A stretch of 64,000 nucleotides of DNA from Macrococcoides animalis (GCF_047425875.1 NZ_CP179727.1:1674001-1738000), one strand, 5' to 3'; positions 16,971 to 27,425 are shown, counted from the stretch's first letter. The notes: generated by a model from the sequence alone, not told the origin. Numbers and translations are program-made.

Positions 16971-19130
16971 GTGAATGATTTATTAAAGAATATGAACGAA
17001 GAACAAAGTAACGCTGTAAAAACTACAGAAGGACCTTTACTGATTATGGCCGGTGCTGGTTCGGGTAAGACGCGTGTGTTAACACACCGTATTGCATACC
17101 TAATTGATGAGAAAGATGTATCACCGTATAAAATATTAGCAATTACTTTTACGAATAAAGCTGCAAAAGAGATGAAAGAGCGAGTAAAAAATATCATCGG
17201 TGAGTCATCAGATGTCATTTGGATTTCTACTTTCCACTCAATGTGTGTTCGAATTCTACGACGTGATATTGATCGCATTGGTATTGAACGTAACTTTACA
17301 ATTCTAGATCCGACAGATCAGCGTTCAGTCGTTAAAGATATATTAAAGAAAGAAAATATTGATCCAAAAAAATATGATCCAAGAATGTTTGTTGGTGAAA
17401 TCTCTAATTTAAAGAATGATTTGAAAACGCCAGATGATGCTGAAGTCGATGCGAATGATTATATGAGTGTGATGATTGCTAAAGTATATAAGCAATATCA
17501 AGAAAAATTATTAAAAAATCACGCGTTAGACTTTGATGATTTAATTATGATGACATTAAAGTTGTTTGAACGCGTACCTGATGTATTAGATTACTACCAA
17601 AATAAATTTCAATACATCCATGTGGATGAGTATCAAGATACGAATAAAGCGCAGTACATGCTTGTAAAAATGCTTGCAGATAAGTTTAAGAACTTATGTG
17701 TCGTAGGGGATTCTGATCAATCAATTTATGGATGGCGTGGTGCGGATATATATAACATTTTAAGCTTTGAAAAAGACTATCAAAATGCGAAGACAATCTT
17801 TTTAGAAAGAAATTATCGATCTACGAAAAATATATTGTTTGCAGCGAATGAAGTCATTAAGAACAACACAGAGCGTAAGCCTAAAGCCTTATGGACAGAC
17901 AATGATCACGGTTCTAAAATTAATTATTATAAAGCGCAATCAGAACGTTCAGAAGCTGAATATATCGTGTCAGAAATTTTAAAGAAAAAGCGTGACGGAT
18001 ATGAATTGAAAGATATGGCAATTCTTTATCGTACAAATGCGCAATCACGTGTACTGGAAGAAACATTAATGAAATCGAATGTAAGCTACACGATGGTGGG
18101 GGGTACGAAATTCTACGACAGAAAAGAAATTAAAGATATCTTAAGTTATTTGCGATTGATTGCTAATAGCAATGAAGATATTAGTTTCACACGTATCATT
18201 AATACGCCTAAGCGTGGGATTGGTCCATCAGCTTTAGAGAAAATAATTGCGTATGCGGAAAATAACGGCTTGAGTTATTTCGACACACTAGCTGAAGTTG
18301 ATTTTATTGGCTTACCAAAGAAGACAACAGAGAAGCTTGTTGCGTTCTATAATATGTTAGATAATATCATGAAACAACAAGAGTTCTTAAGTATCACAGA
18401 ATTAACGGAAGAAGTATTGGATAAGACAGGTTATATGCGTATGCTTGAAGCAGAGAACACATTAGAGTCACAATCGCGTATCGAAAACATTCAAGAATTT
18501 ATGAGTGTGCCCAAAGACTATGAGAAAGAAACACCGGATGAAGAACAATCACTTATTAACTTCTTAACGGATTTACAATTGGTTGCAGATGTCGACAATG
18601 CTGATTTAGAAGCGGGTATTACATTAATGACGATGCACTCGGCAAAAGGTTTAGAGTTTAAAGTTGTGTTTATTGCTGGACTTGAAGAAACAATCTTTCC
18701 TCATTCTAGAAGTCTAAATAGTGATTCTGAAATGGAAGAGGAACGCCGTATAATGTATGTAGCAATTACACGTGCCGAAGAACACCTGTATTTAACACAT
18801 GCAGATACTCGTAGTTTATATGGGCGTACTCAAGCAAATAGAAAGTCGCGTTTCATTTCAGAAATTCCTGATGATATATTAGACACACCAGTGCGTCCAA
18901 GCTATCCAAAAGGTGTGAGACGAGGACCAGCGAATCGTATTTCTAATACGAGCCCATCTACATCTAGTGATTATAAAATAGGTGACAAAGTAATGCATAA
19001 ATCATGGGGGGAAGGTTTAGTCAGCAATGTAAGTGAAAAGAATGGTTCAACTGAACTAGATATTATATTTAAATCAGTAGGTATGAAGCGACTACTTAGT
19101 CAATTTGCACCGATTGAGAAAAAGGAGTAA
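16971..19130 (+). CDS. pcrA: ATP-dependent DNA helicase PcrA
   Basis: Essential 3'-5' SF1A helicase in repair and plasmid rolling-circle replication. Walker A is AGAGSGKT (27-34). Further motifs are TFTNKAAKEM (Ia), VDEYQDTN (II), GDSDQSIYGWRGA (III), ERNYRS (IV), MTMHSAKGLEF (V) and YVAITRAEEHLYL (VI). The C-terminal tail with GDKVMHKSWGEG is a Tudor-like RNA polymerase-binding domain known for PcrA. It is 719 aa. The frame can begin at GTG 16971, with cagtaaaagttaggggt upstream. Confidence 0.97.
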   Translation: MNDLLKNMNEEQSNAVKTTEGPLLIMAGAGSGKTRVLTHRIAYLIDEKDVSPYKILAITFTNKAAKEMKERVKNIIGESSDVIWISTFHSMCVRILRRDIDRIGIERNFTILDPTDQRSVVKDILKKENIDPKKYDPRMFVGEISNLKNDLKTPDDAEVDANDYMSVMIAKVYKQYQEKLLKNHALDFDDLIMMTLKLFERVPDVLDYYQNKFQYIHVDEYQDTNKAQYMLVKMLADKFKNLCVVGDSDQSIYGWRGADIYNILSFEKDYQNAKTIFLERNYRSTKNILFAANEVIKNNTERKPKALWTDNDHGSKINYYKAQSERSEAEYIVSEILKKKRDGYELKDMAILYRTNAQSRVLEETLMKSNVSYTMVGGTKFYDRKEIKDILSYLRLIANSNEDISFTRIINTPKRGIGPSALEKIIAYAENNGLSYFDTLAEVDFIGLPKKTTEKLVAFYNMLDNIMKQQEFLSITELTEEVLDKTGYMRMLEAENTLESQSRIENIQEFMSVPKDYEKETPDEEQSLINFLTDLQLVADVDNADLEAGITLMTMHSAKGLEFKVVFIAGLEETIFPHSRSLNSDSEMEEERRIMYVAITRAEEHLYLTHADTRSLYGRTQANRKSRFISEIPDDILDTPVRPSYPKGVRRGPANRISNTSPSTSSDYKIGDKVMHKSWGEGLVSNVSEKNGSTELDIIFKSVGMKRLLSQFAPIEKKE

Positions 19131-19133
19131 CTC

Positions 19134-21116
19134 ATGGATAAAAGAGTACAAGAACTGCATCAGCTTTTACACCAATATAACTATGAGTATCATGTATTAG
19201 ATAACCCATCAGTACCGGATGCAGAATACGATAAACTGCTACATGAACTGATTGCAATTGAAGAAAAGCATCCAGAACTAAAAACGCAAGAATCTCCAAC
19301 CGTACGTGTTGGTGCAGAACCGTTATCGAAGTTTGTAAAAGTCAATCACGATACACCTATGCTGAGTTTAGGAAATGCTTTCAGTGAAGAAGATTTAATA
19401 GCCTTCGACACACGTGTTAAGAATGAAGTCGGTGATGTTGAATATATGGTCGAACTTAAAATAGACGGATTAGCAGTTTCATTAAAGTATGTTGATGGAA
19501 AGTTTGTACAAGGATTAACACGTGGAGATGGTACAACGGGTGAGAATATCACTGAAAATTTAAGAACAATATATGCAATTCCGTTAACGATTAATGAACC
19601 ACTTACATTTGAAGTTCGTGGTGAGGCCTACATGCCTAAAAAGTCATTCCTAGCCCTAAATAAGCAACGTGAAGCAATTGGTGAGCAACTTGCAGCTAAT
19701 CCTAGAAATGCAGCAGCAGGATCATTGCGTCAGTTAGATTCAAAGTTAGCTGCAAAACGTAAACTAGATATCTTTTTGTATAGTGTAAATGATTTACGTG
19801 AAATTAACGCTACAAGTCAAAGTGACGCATTAGACCGTTTAGATGACATTGGCTTTAAGACAAACCCGGAACGTCGTTTATGTAAAGATATGGAGGAAGT
19901 GTTTGAATATATTCAATCGTGGACAGAAAAACGTAACGACTTGGATTATGATATTGATGGGATTGTCATTAAAGTGAATGATTTAGCGAAGCAAGATGAA
20001 TTGGGCTTTACAGCGAAATCACCAAAATGGGCAATTGCTTATAAATTTCCAGCAGAAGAAGTTGTGACTACTTTAAATGATATTGAATTATCAATAGGTA
20101 GAACAGGTGTTGTCACGCCAACTGCAATTTTAGAACCTGTTAGTGTCGCGGGTACAACTGTTGGACGTGCTTCTCTTCATAATGAAGATTTAATTCACGA
20201 AAAAGATATCCGTATTGGAGATGCAGTCGTCATTCGAAAAGCAGGTGAAATTATTCCTGAAGTTGTTCGTGTTGTATTAGAACGTCGACCAGAAGGTACA
20301 GAAGTATATCATATGCCTGAAGTTTGTCCATCTTGTGGTCATGAACTCGTGCGTATAGAAGATGAAGTAGCACTCCGTTGCATCAATCCGAAATGTGATG
20401 CAAAGCTTGTAGAAGGCGTTATTCATTTCGTCTCAAGGACAGCGATGAATATTGATGGTCTAGGTGAACGAATCGTTCAAAGTTTATATCAAGAAGAGAT
20501 TATCAATGATGTAGCAGATATTTATAATTTAGAACGAGAACAACTTTTGCCTCTTGATCGAATGGGTGAAAAGAAAGTAGATAAATTACTAGTTGCGATT
20601 GAAGCATCGAAATCAAATTCATTAGAACGATTACTCTTTGGTCTGGGAATTCGTCATTTAGGTGCGAAGGCAAGTCAAATATTAGCTCAAGAATATCATA
20701 CAATGGAACGCTTAAAATCTGTTACAATAGAAGAGTTAACTGAGATTGATGATATAGGGCACAAAATGGCGCAGTCATTAGTAACTTATATGCAAAATGA
20801 AGATATTATTAAATTAATCGATAAGCTTGCAGCAAGTGGTGTGAATATGCGTTATAATGGACAAAAAAAAGAAAATATTGAGATTCATCCTGTATTCGGT
20901 AATAAGACGATTGTATTAACAGGAAAGTTAAGTGTTATGTCACGAGGAGATGCTACAAAAGCACTATCTAATTTAGGTGCGAAAGTAACGAGTTCTGTGA
21001 CAAAGAAGACAGACTTAGTGATTGCAGGAGAAGATGCAGGAAGCAAGTTAGCAAAAGCGGAATCTTTAGGTATAGAAGTATGGAATGAGACCATGATGAT
21101 AGATGCACTGAAGTAA
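19134..21116 (+). CDS. ligA: NAD-dependent DNA ligase LigA
   Basis: Joins DNA nicks in replication and repair. The adenylation motif is ELKIDGLAV with Lys109. The order is domain Ia (1-70), nucleotidyltransferase, OB fold, the four-Cys zinc finger (CPSCGHE and RCINPKCDAK), HhH repeats (VADIYNLEREQL, LFGLGIRHLG) and a C-terminal BRCT (about 585-660). Its 660 residues are a normal length. It follows pcrA by 3 bases. Confidence 0.97.
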   Translation: MDKRVQELHQLLHQYNYEYHVLDNPSVPDAEYDKLLHELIAIEEKHPELKTQESPTVRVGAEPLSKFVKVNHDTPMLSLGNAFSEEDLIAFDTRVKNEVGDVEYMVELKIDGLAVSLKYVDGKFVQGLTRGDGTTGENITENLRTIYAIPLTINEPLTFEVRGEAYMPKKSFLALNKQREAIGEQLAANPRNAAAGSLRQLDSKLAAKRKLDIFLYSVNDLREINATSQSDALDRLDDIGFKTNPERRLCKDMEEVFEYIQSWTEKRNDLDYDIDGIVIKVNDLAKQDELGFTAKSPKWAIAYKFPAEEVVTTLNDIELSIGRTGVVTPTAILEPVSVAGTTVGRASLHNEDLIHEKDIRIGDAVVIRKAGEIIPEVVRVVLERRPEGTEVYHMPEVCPSCGHELVRIEDEVALRCINPKCDAKLVEGVIHFVSRTAMNIDGLGERIVQSLYQEEIINDVADIYNLEREQLLPLDRMGEKKVDKLLVAIEASKSNSLERLLFGLGIRHLGAKASQILAQEYHTMERLKSVTIEELTEIDDIGHKMAQSLVTYMQNEDIIKLIDKLAASGVNMRYNGQKKENIEIHPVFGNKTIVLTGKLSVMSRGDATKALSNLGAKVTSSVTKKTDLVIAGEDAGSKLAKAESLGIEVWNETMMIDALK

Positions 21117-21135
21117 TAATAGTTAGGAGAAAAAG

Positions 21136-22314
21136 ATGAAACGATTAGGCTATTTAGTATTATCGACGATCATTTTAGCGAGTTGTTCAAATGCTGATAC
21201 AACATCCAATCAACAAACAAAAGAAAAAGAAGAAAAGCAAATTGCCACAGATATTCAAATATCAAACGATTATTTTAGAACGTTATTACCATTCAAAGAA
21301 AGTCAGGCACGTGGTTTAACGAGTACAAATATGTCGAGCAGTTATAACGGAGAAGCATTTGAAACAGGCCTTTTACGTATCAGTAAGAATGTATTCTCAC
21401 CGGATGAATATTTATATAGAGACGGACAATTATTAACGAAGAATGCAGTAGAAAGTTATCTAGAACCACAGTACACAAAAGCTGAAATTGATAAGATGGA
21501 TAAAGATGAACGGATTGAAAAAAATGCATATGCAAACTTCGGTTTAAATCCGTCGCATAAAGGTGAAACAAATCCTACAAAAATCGCAAAAGAGTCACCT
21601 GCCTATTTGTCACATATTATCGAACAGGATTATTTTACAGAATCTGATGCAAAACGCGAGAAAATTTCTGGTATGACGATAGGTCTTGCAATGAACAGTG
21701 TTTATTATTACCAAAAAGAAGATTTCGGTGAAGTATATAGTGAAGAATTAGATAAAGAAGAAGTTGAGAAAAAAGGTAAGATTATGGCTGAAGAAATATT
21801 GTCTAGGTTACGCGTGAAAGAAGAGCTGAAAGGTATACCAATAACAATTGCTATCTTTATTCAATCGTCAGCTGAAAGTATTACCCCAGGGAACTTTGTT
21901 TCGTATGCTGTGAGTGAAGAGAATAGTAAAAAAATTGGAAAATGGAAGCCGATTAAAGAAAAGTACGTGTTATTACCTTCAACTGAAGCAGATAAATTAA
22001 ATGAAAAATTAAATAATGACTATAGACAATTTAATGATCAATTACAAACATACTTTCCGAACTTTACACAATCAATAGGAACGGGTTACTTTGTAAATGA
22101 TTCTATTAAAGAATTAAATATTAATGTACCACTTGATTATTTTGGTAAAGCTGAAGTTGTTGGGGTTACGCAATATATTGCTGACCTAGCGATGAAGAAT
22201 TTTAGACAAGTTGATAACGTAGAAATCTCAATCGTTGATAACGATAAACCTTTAGCGTTAATAGTGAAAAATAAAGGTGATAATGAACCGACAATACACG
22301 TATATAGACAATAA
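21136..22314 (+). CDS. camS: CamS family sex pheromone lipoprotein
   Basis: Lipoprotein whose processed signal peptide in staphylococci yields a cAM373-type pheromone. The lipobox is ILASC (Cys17). The mature part matches S. aureus CamS closely: YFRTLLPFKESQARGL, SSYNGEAFE, LNPSHKGET, GMTIGLAMNSVYYY and LPSTEADK. Residues 10-16 are STIILAS, ending like the known heptapeptides AIFILAS and AIFILAA. It is 392 aa and the last gene of the pcrB operon. The role of the mature protein is unclear. Confidence 0.93.
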   Translation: MKRLGYLVLSTIILASCSNADTTSNQQTKEKEEKQIATDIQISNDYFRTLLPFKESQARGLTSTNMSSSYNGEAFETGLLRISKNVFSPDEYLYRDGQLLTKNAVESYLEPQYTKAEIDKMDKDERIEKNAYANFGLNPSHKGETNPTKIAKESPAYLSHIIEQDYFTESDAKREKISGMTIGLAMNSVYYYQKEDFGEVYSEELDKEEVEKKGKIMAEEILSRLRVKEELKGIPITIAIFIQSSAESITPGNFVSYAVSEENSKKIGKWKPIKEKYVLLPSTEADKLNEKLNNDYRQFNDQLQTYFPNFTQSIGTGYFVNDSIKELNINVPLDYFGKAEVVGVTQYIADLAMKNFRQVDNVEISIVDNDKPLALIVKNKGDNEPTIHVYRQ

Positions 22315-22321
22315 AATAAAT

Positions 22322-22365
22322 AAACCCGCAAGCAATAACACTACAACATTGCTTGTGGGTTTATT
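22322..22365. terminator. Bidirectional terminator between camS and putP
   Basis: Long stem (AACCCGCAAGCAAT with ATTGCTTGTGGGTT, one mismatch) flanked by A and T runs on either side, serving the converging camS and putP genes. Confidence 0.88.
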
Positions 22366-22371
22366 TTATTA

Positions 22372-23901
22372 TTAACTTCTAACAATACGTTTCATTTCAT
22401 CAAATTCATCAATAATACGTTGTTCTGGTTTCGGTGTAACCATAGACACTAATACAGTTGATACGAAACTGATTATGAATCCAGGAATGATTTCGTAGTA
22501 TTCGAATATTCCGCCATGTGATTTCATCAAAATCCAGAATATAACGGTAATTGATCCTAATACCATACCAGTAATCGCACCGTGTTTTGTTAAACCTTTC
22601 CAGTATAATGATAGTAAAACGAGTGGTCCAAATGCTGCACCAAATCCTGCCCAAGCATTTCCGACTAAGTTAAGGATTGTATCATTTGGGCTCCAGGCAA
22701 TAGCACCTGCAATGATAGCTACTAATAAAACTGAAAGTCTTCCGATCATTACAAACTCTTTCTCACGAGATTTATCTTGTAAGTTTGATTTCGTGAATAA
22801 CATATAGAAATCTTGTGTTAATGCCGAACTTGTTACGAGTAATTGTGAAGAAATTGTACTCATGATAGCCGCTAGAATTGCTGCTAAGAAGAAACCTGCA
22901 ATTAATGGGTGGAAGAGTACTTGACTCATGACAACGAAAATTGTTTCTGGGTTATCTAATTTTGTGCCTGATTGATTAACAAATGCAATCCCAACTAGAC
23001 CAGTTACAACAGCACCAATTAATGATATTGTCATCCAAGAGATACCAATACGACGTGCAGCTGGTAACATTCTATGAGATTTAATTGACATAAAGCGAAC
23101 GATAATATGTGGTTGTCCGAAGTATCCTAATCCCCAAGCAAGTAAAGAAATAATACCAACAGTCGTTGTTCCTTTAAAGATATCTAAGTTAGTCGGTTTC
23201 AATTCTGCAACTGTATCAAATACTTCTAATCCATTTAATTTTGTAATCGCTACGATAGGTACAAGTACTAACGCAATTAACATGATGACTCCTTGGAAAA
23301 AGTCGGTAAGTGAAACTGCTAAATATCCACCAAATAAAGTATAAAGAATTACAATACCTGCAGTTAAGATTAATCCAACATGATAGTTTAATCCAAATGC
23401 ACTTTCAAATAATACGCCACCAGATACCATTCCGGCATGTGTATAAAGCGTAAAGAACACAACAATAACTAAACCTGAAATAATTTTTAGAATGCGTGTA
23501 TGATCGCTCACACGCTTTTCAAAGTAGTCAGGAATTGTAATTGCGTTATCTACAAGTTCTGTATAAACACGTAAACGTGGTGCAACTAAAATGTAGTTTA
23601 GCCATGCTCCAAAAGTTAATCCAATTGCAATCCAAGCTGCGGAAATACCCGTCGAATAAACAGATCCTGGTAATCCCATTAACATCCATCCACTCATATC
23701 AGCAGCACCTGCTGATAATGCTGTTATTAACGGGCCTAAATTACGTCCACCAAGCATGTACTCATCTAACGTACTTGTTGATTGTTTGTAAGCATAATAA
23801 CCGATCCCTAAAAGAATTAAAAAATATACAGCAATCATCACATACGTCATCCAAGTTGCTTCAATCTTGACGTTTTGAAACGTATTTCCTAATAAAAACA
23901 T
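22372..23901 (-). CDS. putP: Sodium/proline symporter PutP
   Basis: Solute:sodium symporter family protein of 509 residues with about 13 membrane segments, importing proline with Na+. Visible are YMLGGRNLGPLITALSAGAADMSGW, AWIAIGLTFGAW and WGLGYFGQPHIIVRFMS, typical of PutP. ATG 23901 is chosen because an AAAGGGGG RBS lies 7 bases upstream; the longer frame to 23922 is rejected. A cre-like site lies upstream. Confidence 0.95.
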   Translation of the reverse strand: MFLLGNTFQNVKIEATWMTYVMIAVYFLILLGIGYYAYKQSTSTLDEYMLGGRNLGPLITALSAGAADMSGWMLMGLPGSVYSTGISAAWIAIGLTFGAWLNYILVAPRLRVYTELVDNAITIPDYFEKRVSDHTRILKIISGLVIVVFFTLYTHAGMVSGGVLFESAFGLNYHVGLILTAGIVILYTLFGGYLAVSLTDFFQGVIMLIALVLVPIVAITKLNGLEVFDTVAELKPTNLDIFKGTTTVGIISLLAWGLGYFGQPHIIVRFMSIKSHRMLPAARRIGISWMTISLIGAVVTGLVGIAFVNQSGTKLDNPETIFVVMSQVLFHPLIAGFFLAAILAAIMSTISSQLLVTSSALTQDFYMLFTKSNLQDKSREKEFVMIGRLSVLLVAIIAGAIAWSPNDTILNLVGNAWAGFGAAFGPLVLLSLYWKGLTKHGAITGMVLGSITVIFWILMKSHGGIFEYYEIIPGFIISFVSTVLVSMVTPKPEQRIIDEFDEMKRIVRS

Positions 23902-23969
23902 TAATTTTCCCCCTTTTATCATTTAATACTTTAAATCAGAATATTTGTACAACTAAATTATAAGCTTTA

Positions 23970-23983
23970 TTAAAGCGTTTTCA
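23970..23983. promoter_or_regulatory. cre-like CcpA site upstream of putP
   Basis: ttaaagcgttttca matches the catabolite-responsive element pattern TGWAANCGNTNWCA with one mismatch, 69 bases upstream of the putP start. It fits carbon catabolite control of proline uptake. Confidence 0.5.
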
Positions 23984-24067
23984 TAGATATATTTTAATAA
24001 TTTTAGATTTTTCCCCGAAAATTTGATAAAATCTAAGGATGATACAAAGTTCAGGAGGAATATATTC

Positions 24068-24367
24068 ATGTCAAAAGTTACAACCGAGCAAGTGAAGCAC
24101 GTTGCACATTTAGCACGTCTTGAAATCACTGAAGAAGAAGCATCAAAGTTTAGCTCACAATTAGAAGCAATTCTAAACTTTGCAGATCAATTAGAAGAGG
24201 TAGATACAGAGAATGTTGAGCCAACATTCCACGTATTAGATCTTCAAAATGTATTGCGTGAAGACGTTGCAAATAAGAGCTTAACGCAAGAAGAAATTTT
24301 AAAGAATGCACGTAGCACTGAAGCGGGTCAATTTAAAGTGCCATCGATTTTAGACGGAGGAGAATAA
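24068..24367 (+). CDS. gatC: Asp/Glu-tRNA amidotransferase subunit C
   Basis: Small subunit that stabilises GatA-GatB in converting Glu-tRNA(Gln) and Asp-tRNA(Asn) to the amide forms. The sequence KHVAHLARLEITEEEASKFSSQLEAILNF and a C-terminal FKVPSILDGGE are typical. The start is ATG 24068, 9 bases after AGGAGG, giving 99 aa. A longer frame from 24023 lacks an RBS. Four bases separate it from gatA. Confidence 0.96.
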   Translation: MSKVTTEQVKHVAHLARLEITEEEASKFSSQLEAILNFADQLEEVDTENVEPTFHVLDLQNVLREDVANKSLTQEEILKNARSTEAGQFKVPSILDGGE

Positions 24368-24370
24368 CAA

Positions 24371-25816
24371 ATGTCATTAAGATATGAATCTATAGAAAAT
24401 TTAACAAAATTGATTCAAGAGAAGAAAGTTAAACCTTCTGAATTAATTGAAGAAACATTTAATAATATAAAACAACATGATGCAACGATTAATTCTTTTT
24501 TAGCTTTAGATGAAGCAGTTGCAATGGATAAAGCGAAAGCGATGGATAATCAAGAACCTACCGGGAAACTTTTTGGTATTCCTATGGGAATTAAAGACAA
24601 CATTGTTACAAAAGAATTAGAAACGACTTGTGCATCGAAAATCTTAACAGGATTTAATCCGGTATATGATGCGACAGTAATGAATAAATTAAATGCAGAG
24701 AATGGAATTATCGTCGGTAAATTAAATATGGATGAATTCGCTATGGGTGGTTCTACAGAGAATTCATTCTACAAAAAAACAGTAAATCCATTTGACCACA
24801 GCGCAGTTCCTGGCGGCTCATCTGGTGGTAGTGCAGCTGCGGTTGCAGCGAGTTTAGTACCATTTTCTTTAGGTAGTGATACAGGTGGATCTATTCGTCA
24901 ACCAGCTTCATACTGTGGGGTTGTAGGTATGAAACCAACTTACGGTCGAGTATCTCGTTTTGGTTTAGTTGCCTTTGCGTCTTCACTTGACCAAATCGGG
25001 CCGATTACAAGAAACGTTAAAGATAACGCTAAAGTGTTAGAAATCATCTCAGGTCACGATAATATGGATTCAACAAGTGCACCTGTTGAAGATGTTGATT
25101 TTTCTTCTACAATTGAAGAAGATATTAAAGGGTTACGTGTAGCTGTGCCTAAGGAATATTTAGGTGAAGGTGTATCAGCTGAAGTACGTACGTCAGTTCA
25201 AAATGCAATTAAAGAACTTGAGAAAATGGGCGCTGAAATTTCAGAGGTTTCATTACCAAATTCTAAATATGGAGTTGCAACATATTATATTCTTTCTTCA
25301 AGTGAAGCTTCAGCAAACTTAGCACGATTTGATGGTATCCGTTACGGTTATCAAGCAGAAGGTGCAAAGAATCTAGAAGAATTATATAAGAAAACACGTC
25401 AAGAAGGATTTGGCGATGAAGTTAAACGTCGTATTATGTTAGGTACATATGCATTGAGTTCAGGGTACTACGATGCCTATTACAAAAAAGCTCAAAAAGT
25501 ACGTACATTAATCAAACAAGATTTTGAACGTATCTTTGCTGATTATGATGTGATTGTTGGACCAACTGCTCCTACTGTCGCATTTGATTTAGGCGCTCAA
25601 ATTGATGATCCATTAACTATGTACGCAAATGATATTTTAACAATTCCAATTAACTTAGCAGGTCTGCCATCAATTTCAGTACCATGTGGTGAAGCAAATG
25701 GACGTCCAATTGGCTTGCAATTAATCGGTAAACCATTTGACGAAAAATTATTATACAACGTTGCATATAACTACGAACAAGTATTTAATATGTCAGAACG
25801 CTATCAATCATTATAA
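24371..25816 (+). CDS. gatA: Glu-tRNA(Gln) amidotransferase subunit A
   Basis: Amidase subunit that releases ammonia from glutamine. The amidase-signature Ser-cisSer-Lys triad is visible: Lys in GIKDNIVTKE, and the serines in PGGSSGGSAAAVAAS and SDTGGSIRQPASYCG. Its 481 residues are a normal length. It is the middle gene of gatCAB. Confidence 0.98.
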   Translation: MSLRYESIENLTKLIQEKKVKPSELIEETFNNIKQHDATINSFLALDEAVAMDKAKAMDNQEPTGKLFGIPMGIKDNIVTKELETTCASKILTGFNPVYDATVMNKLNAENGIIVGKLNMDEFAMGGSTENSFYKKTVNPFDHSAVPGGSSGGSAAAVAASLVPFSLGSDTGGSIRQPASYCGVVGMKPTYGRVSRFGLVAFASSLDQIGPITRNVKDNAKVLEIISGHDNMDSTSAPVEDVDFSSTIEEDIKGLRVAVPKEYLGEGVSAEVRTSVQNAIKELEKMGAEISEVSLPNSKYGVATYYILSSSEASANLARFDGIRYGYQAEGAKNLEELYKKTRQEGFGDEVKRRIMLGTYALSSGYYDAYYKKAQKVRTLIKQDFERIFADYDVIVGPTAPTVAFDLGAQIDDPLTMYANDILTIPINLAGLPSISVPCGEANGRPIGLQLIGKPFDEKLLYNVAYNYEQVFNMSERYQSL

Positions 25817-25828
25817 GGAGAATTTACT

Positions 25829-27256
25829 ATGCATTTTGAAACAGTAATCGGACTTGAGGTCCACGTAGAACTTAAAACAGAATCAAAAATGTTTTCGGCT
25901 TCTCCTGCGCATTTCGGAGCAGAACCAAATACAAACGTTAACGTGATTGATTTAGGATATCCAGGTGTTTTACCTGTTGTAAATAAAACGGCAGTTGACT
26001 GGGCAATGCGTGCTGCAATGGCATTAAATATGGATATTAGAACATCAACTAAATTCGACCGTAAAAACTATTTTTATCCAGATAATCCGAAAGCTTATCA
26101 AATTTCACAATTTGATGAGCCTATTGGTGAGAATGGATATATCGATATCGAAGTCAATGGCGAAACAAAGCGTATCGGTATTACGCGTCTGCATATGGAA
26201 GAGGATGCAGGTAAATTAAGCCATAAAGATGGTTATTCATTAGTCGATTTGAATCGTCAAGGGACACCATTAGTTGAAATTGTATCTGAGCCAGATATTC
26301 GTACACCTGAAGAGGCGTATGCTTACTTAGAAAAGTTAAAAGCAATCATCCAATATACTGGTGTATCTGATGTACGTATGGAAGAAGGATCGTTACGTTG
26401 TGATGCCAATATTTCATTACGTCCAATAGGACAAGAGAAATTTGGTACGAAAGCTGAACTTAAGAACTTAAACTCTTTCTCTTACGTAAAAAAGGGTTTA
26501 GAGCATGAAGTTAAACGTCAAGAAGAAGTATTACTTAATGGGGGAGAAATCCTTCAAGAAACACGTCGTTTTGACGAATCTACAGGTAAGACAATTCTGA
26601 TGCGTGTTAAAGAAGGTTCAGATGATTATAGATACTTCCCAGAACCAGATTTAGTACCATTATTTATAGATGAAGCTTGGAAAGAGCGTGTACGTGCGTC
26701 AATTCCTGAATTACCTGACAAACGAAAAGCGAAATATGTTGCTGAATTCGGCTTACCAGCATACGACGCACACGTATTAACATTAACAAAAGAAATGTCA
26801 GATTTCTTCGAGAAGATGATATCTTTAGATGCAGATGCTAAACTTTCTTCTAACTGGTTAATGGGTGGAGTAAACGAATATTTAAATAAAAATCAAAAAG
26901 AATTACATGAAACAAAATTAACACCTGAAAACTTGGCTGAAATGGTGAAATTATTGGCTGACGGAACAATTTCATCGAAAATCGCGAAAAAAGTCTTTGC
27001 AGATACTGTAGAATCTGGAAAAGCACCAAAAGTAATTATGGAAGAGCAAGGATTAGTGCAAATTTCTGATCCAGAACAATTAAAAGCGTTCGTTACAGAA
27101 GCTTTAGATAATAATCCACAATCTATCGAAGATTTTAAAAATGGTAAAGGGAAAGCGACTGGCTTCTTAGTAGGACAAATAATGAAGATTTCTAAAGGTC
27201 AAGCAAATCCACAAATGGTTAATAAAATTCTTAAAGAAGAATTAGAAAAAAGATAA
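25829..27256 (+). CDS. gatB: Asp/Glu-tRNA amidotransferase subunit B
   Basis: Kinase and transamidase subunit that binds the charged tRNA. The N terminus ETVIGLEVHVELKT, then YFYPDNPKAYQISQ, LHMEEDAGK and DLNRQGTPLVEIVSEPD, are family signatures. The C-terminal YqeY-like tail domain is present (about 330-475). It is 475 aa. RBS aaggaga lies before the ATG. Confidence 0.98.
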   Translation: MHFETVIGLEVHVELKTESKMFSASPAHFGAEPNTNVNVIDLGYPGVLPVVNKTAVDWAMRAAMALNMDIRTSTKFDRKNYFYPDNPKAYQISQFDEPIGENGYIDIEVNGETKRIGITRLHMEEDAGKLSHKDGYSLVDLNRQGTPLVEIVSEPDIRTPEEAYAYLEKLKAIIQYTGVSDVRMEEGSLRCDANISLRPIGQEKFGTKAELKNLNSFSYVKKGLEHEVKRQEEVLLNGGEILQETRRFDESTGKTILMRVKEGSDDYRYFPEPDLVPLFIDEAWKERVRASIPELPDKRKAKYVAEFGLPAYDAHVLTLTKEMSDFFEKMISLDADAKLSSNWLMGGVNEYLNKNQKELHETKLTPENLAEMVKLLADGTISSKIAKKVFADTVESGKAPKVIMEEQGLVQISDPEQLKAFVTEALDNNPQSIEDFKNGKGKATGFLVGQIMKISKGQANPQMVNKILKEELEKR

Positions 27257-27272
27257 ACAAATATATAAAATA

Positions 27273-27318
27273 AAACTCTAAAATTAAGGCGTTTGTGCCC
27301 TATTTTTAGAGTTTTTAT
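27273..27318 (+). terminator. gatCAB terminator
   Basis: AAACTCTAAAAT pairs with ATTTTTAGAGTTT, with a long loop that contains a second small ggc/gcc pairing, followed by T residues. Confidence 0.8.
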
Positions 27319-27425
27319 TATAAAATTAAGGATAAAATAGATGATGATATTAACGGAATTTAATTGACATTTATTATCATATTGATACTATTATTTTAAT
27401 GAACTAGAGATGAGGAGAGAATACG

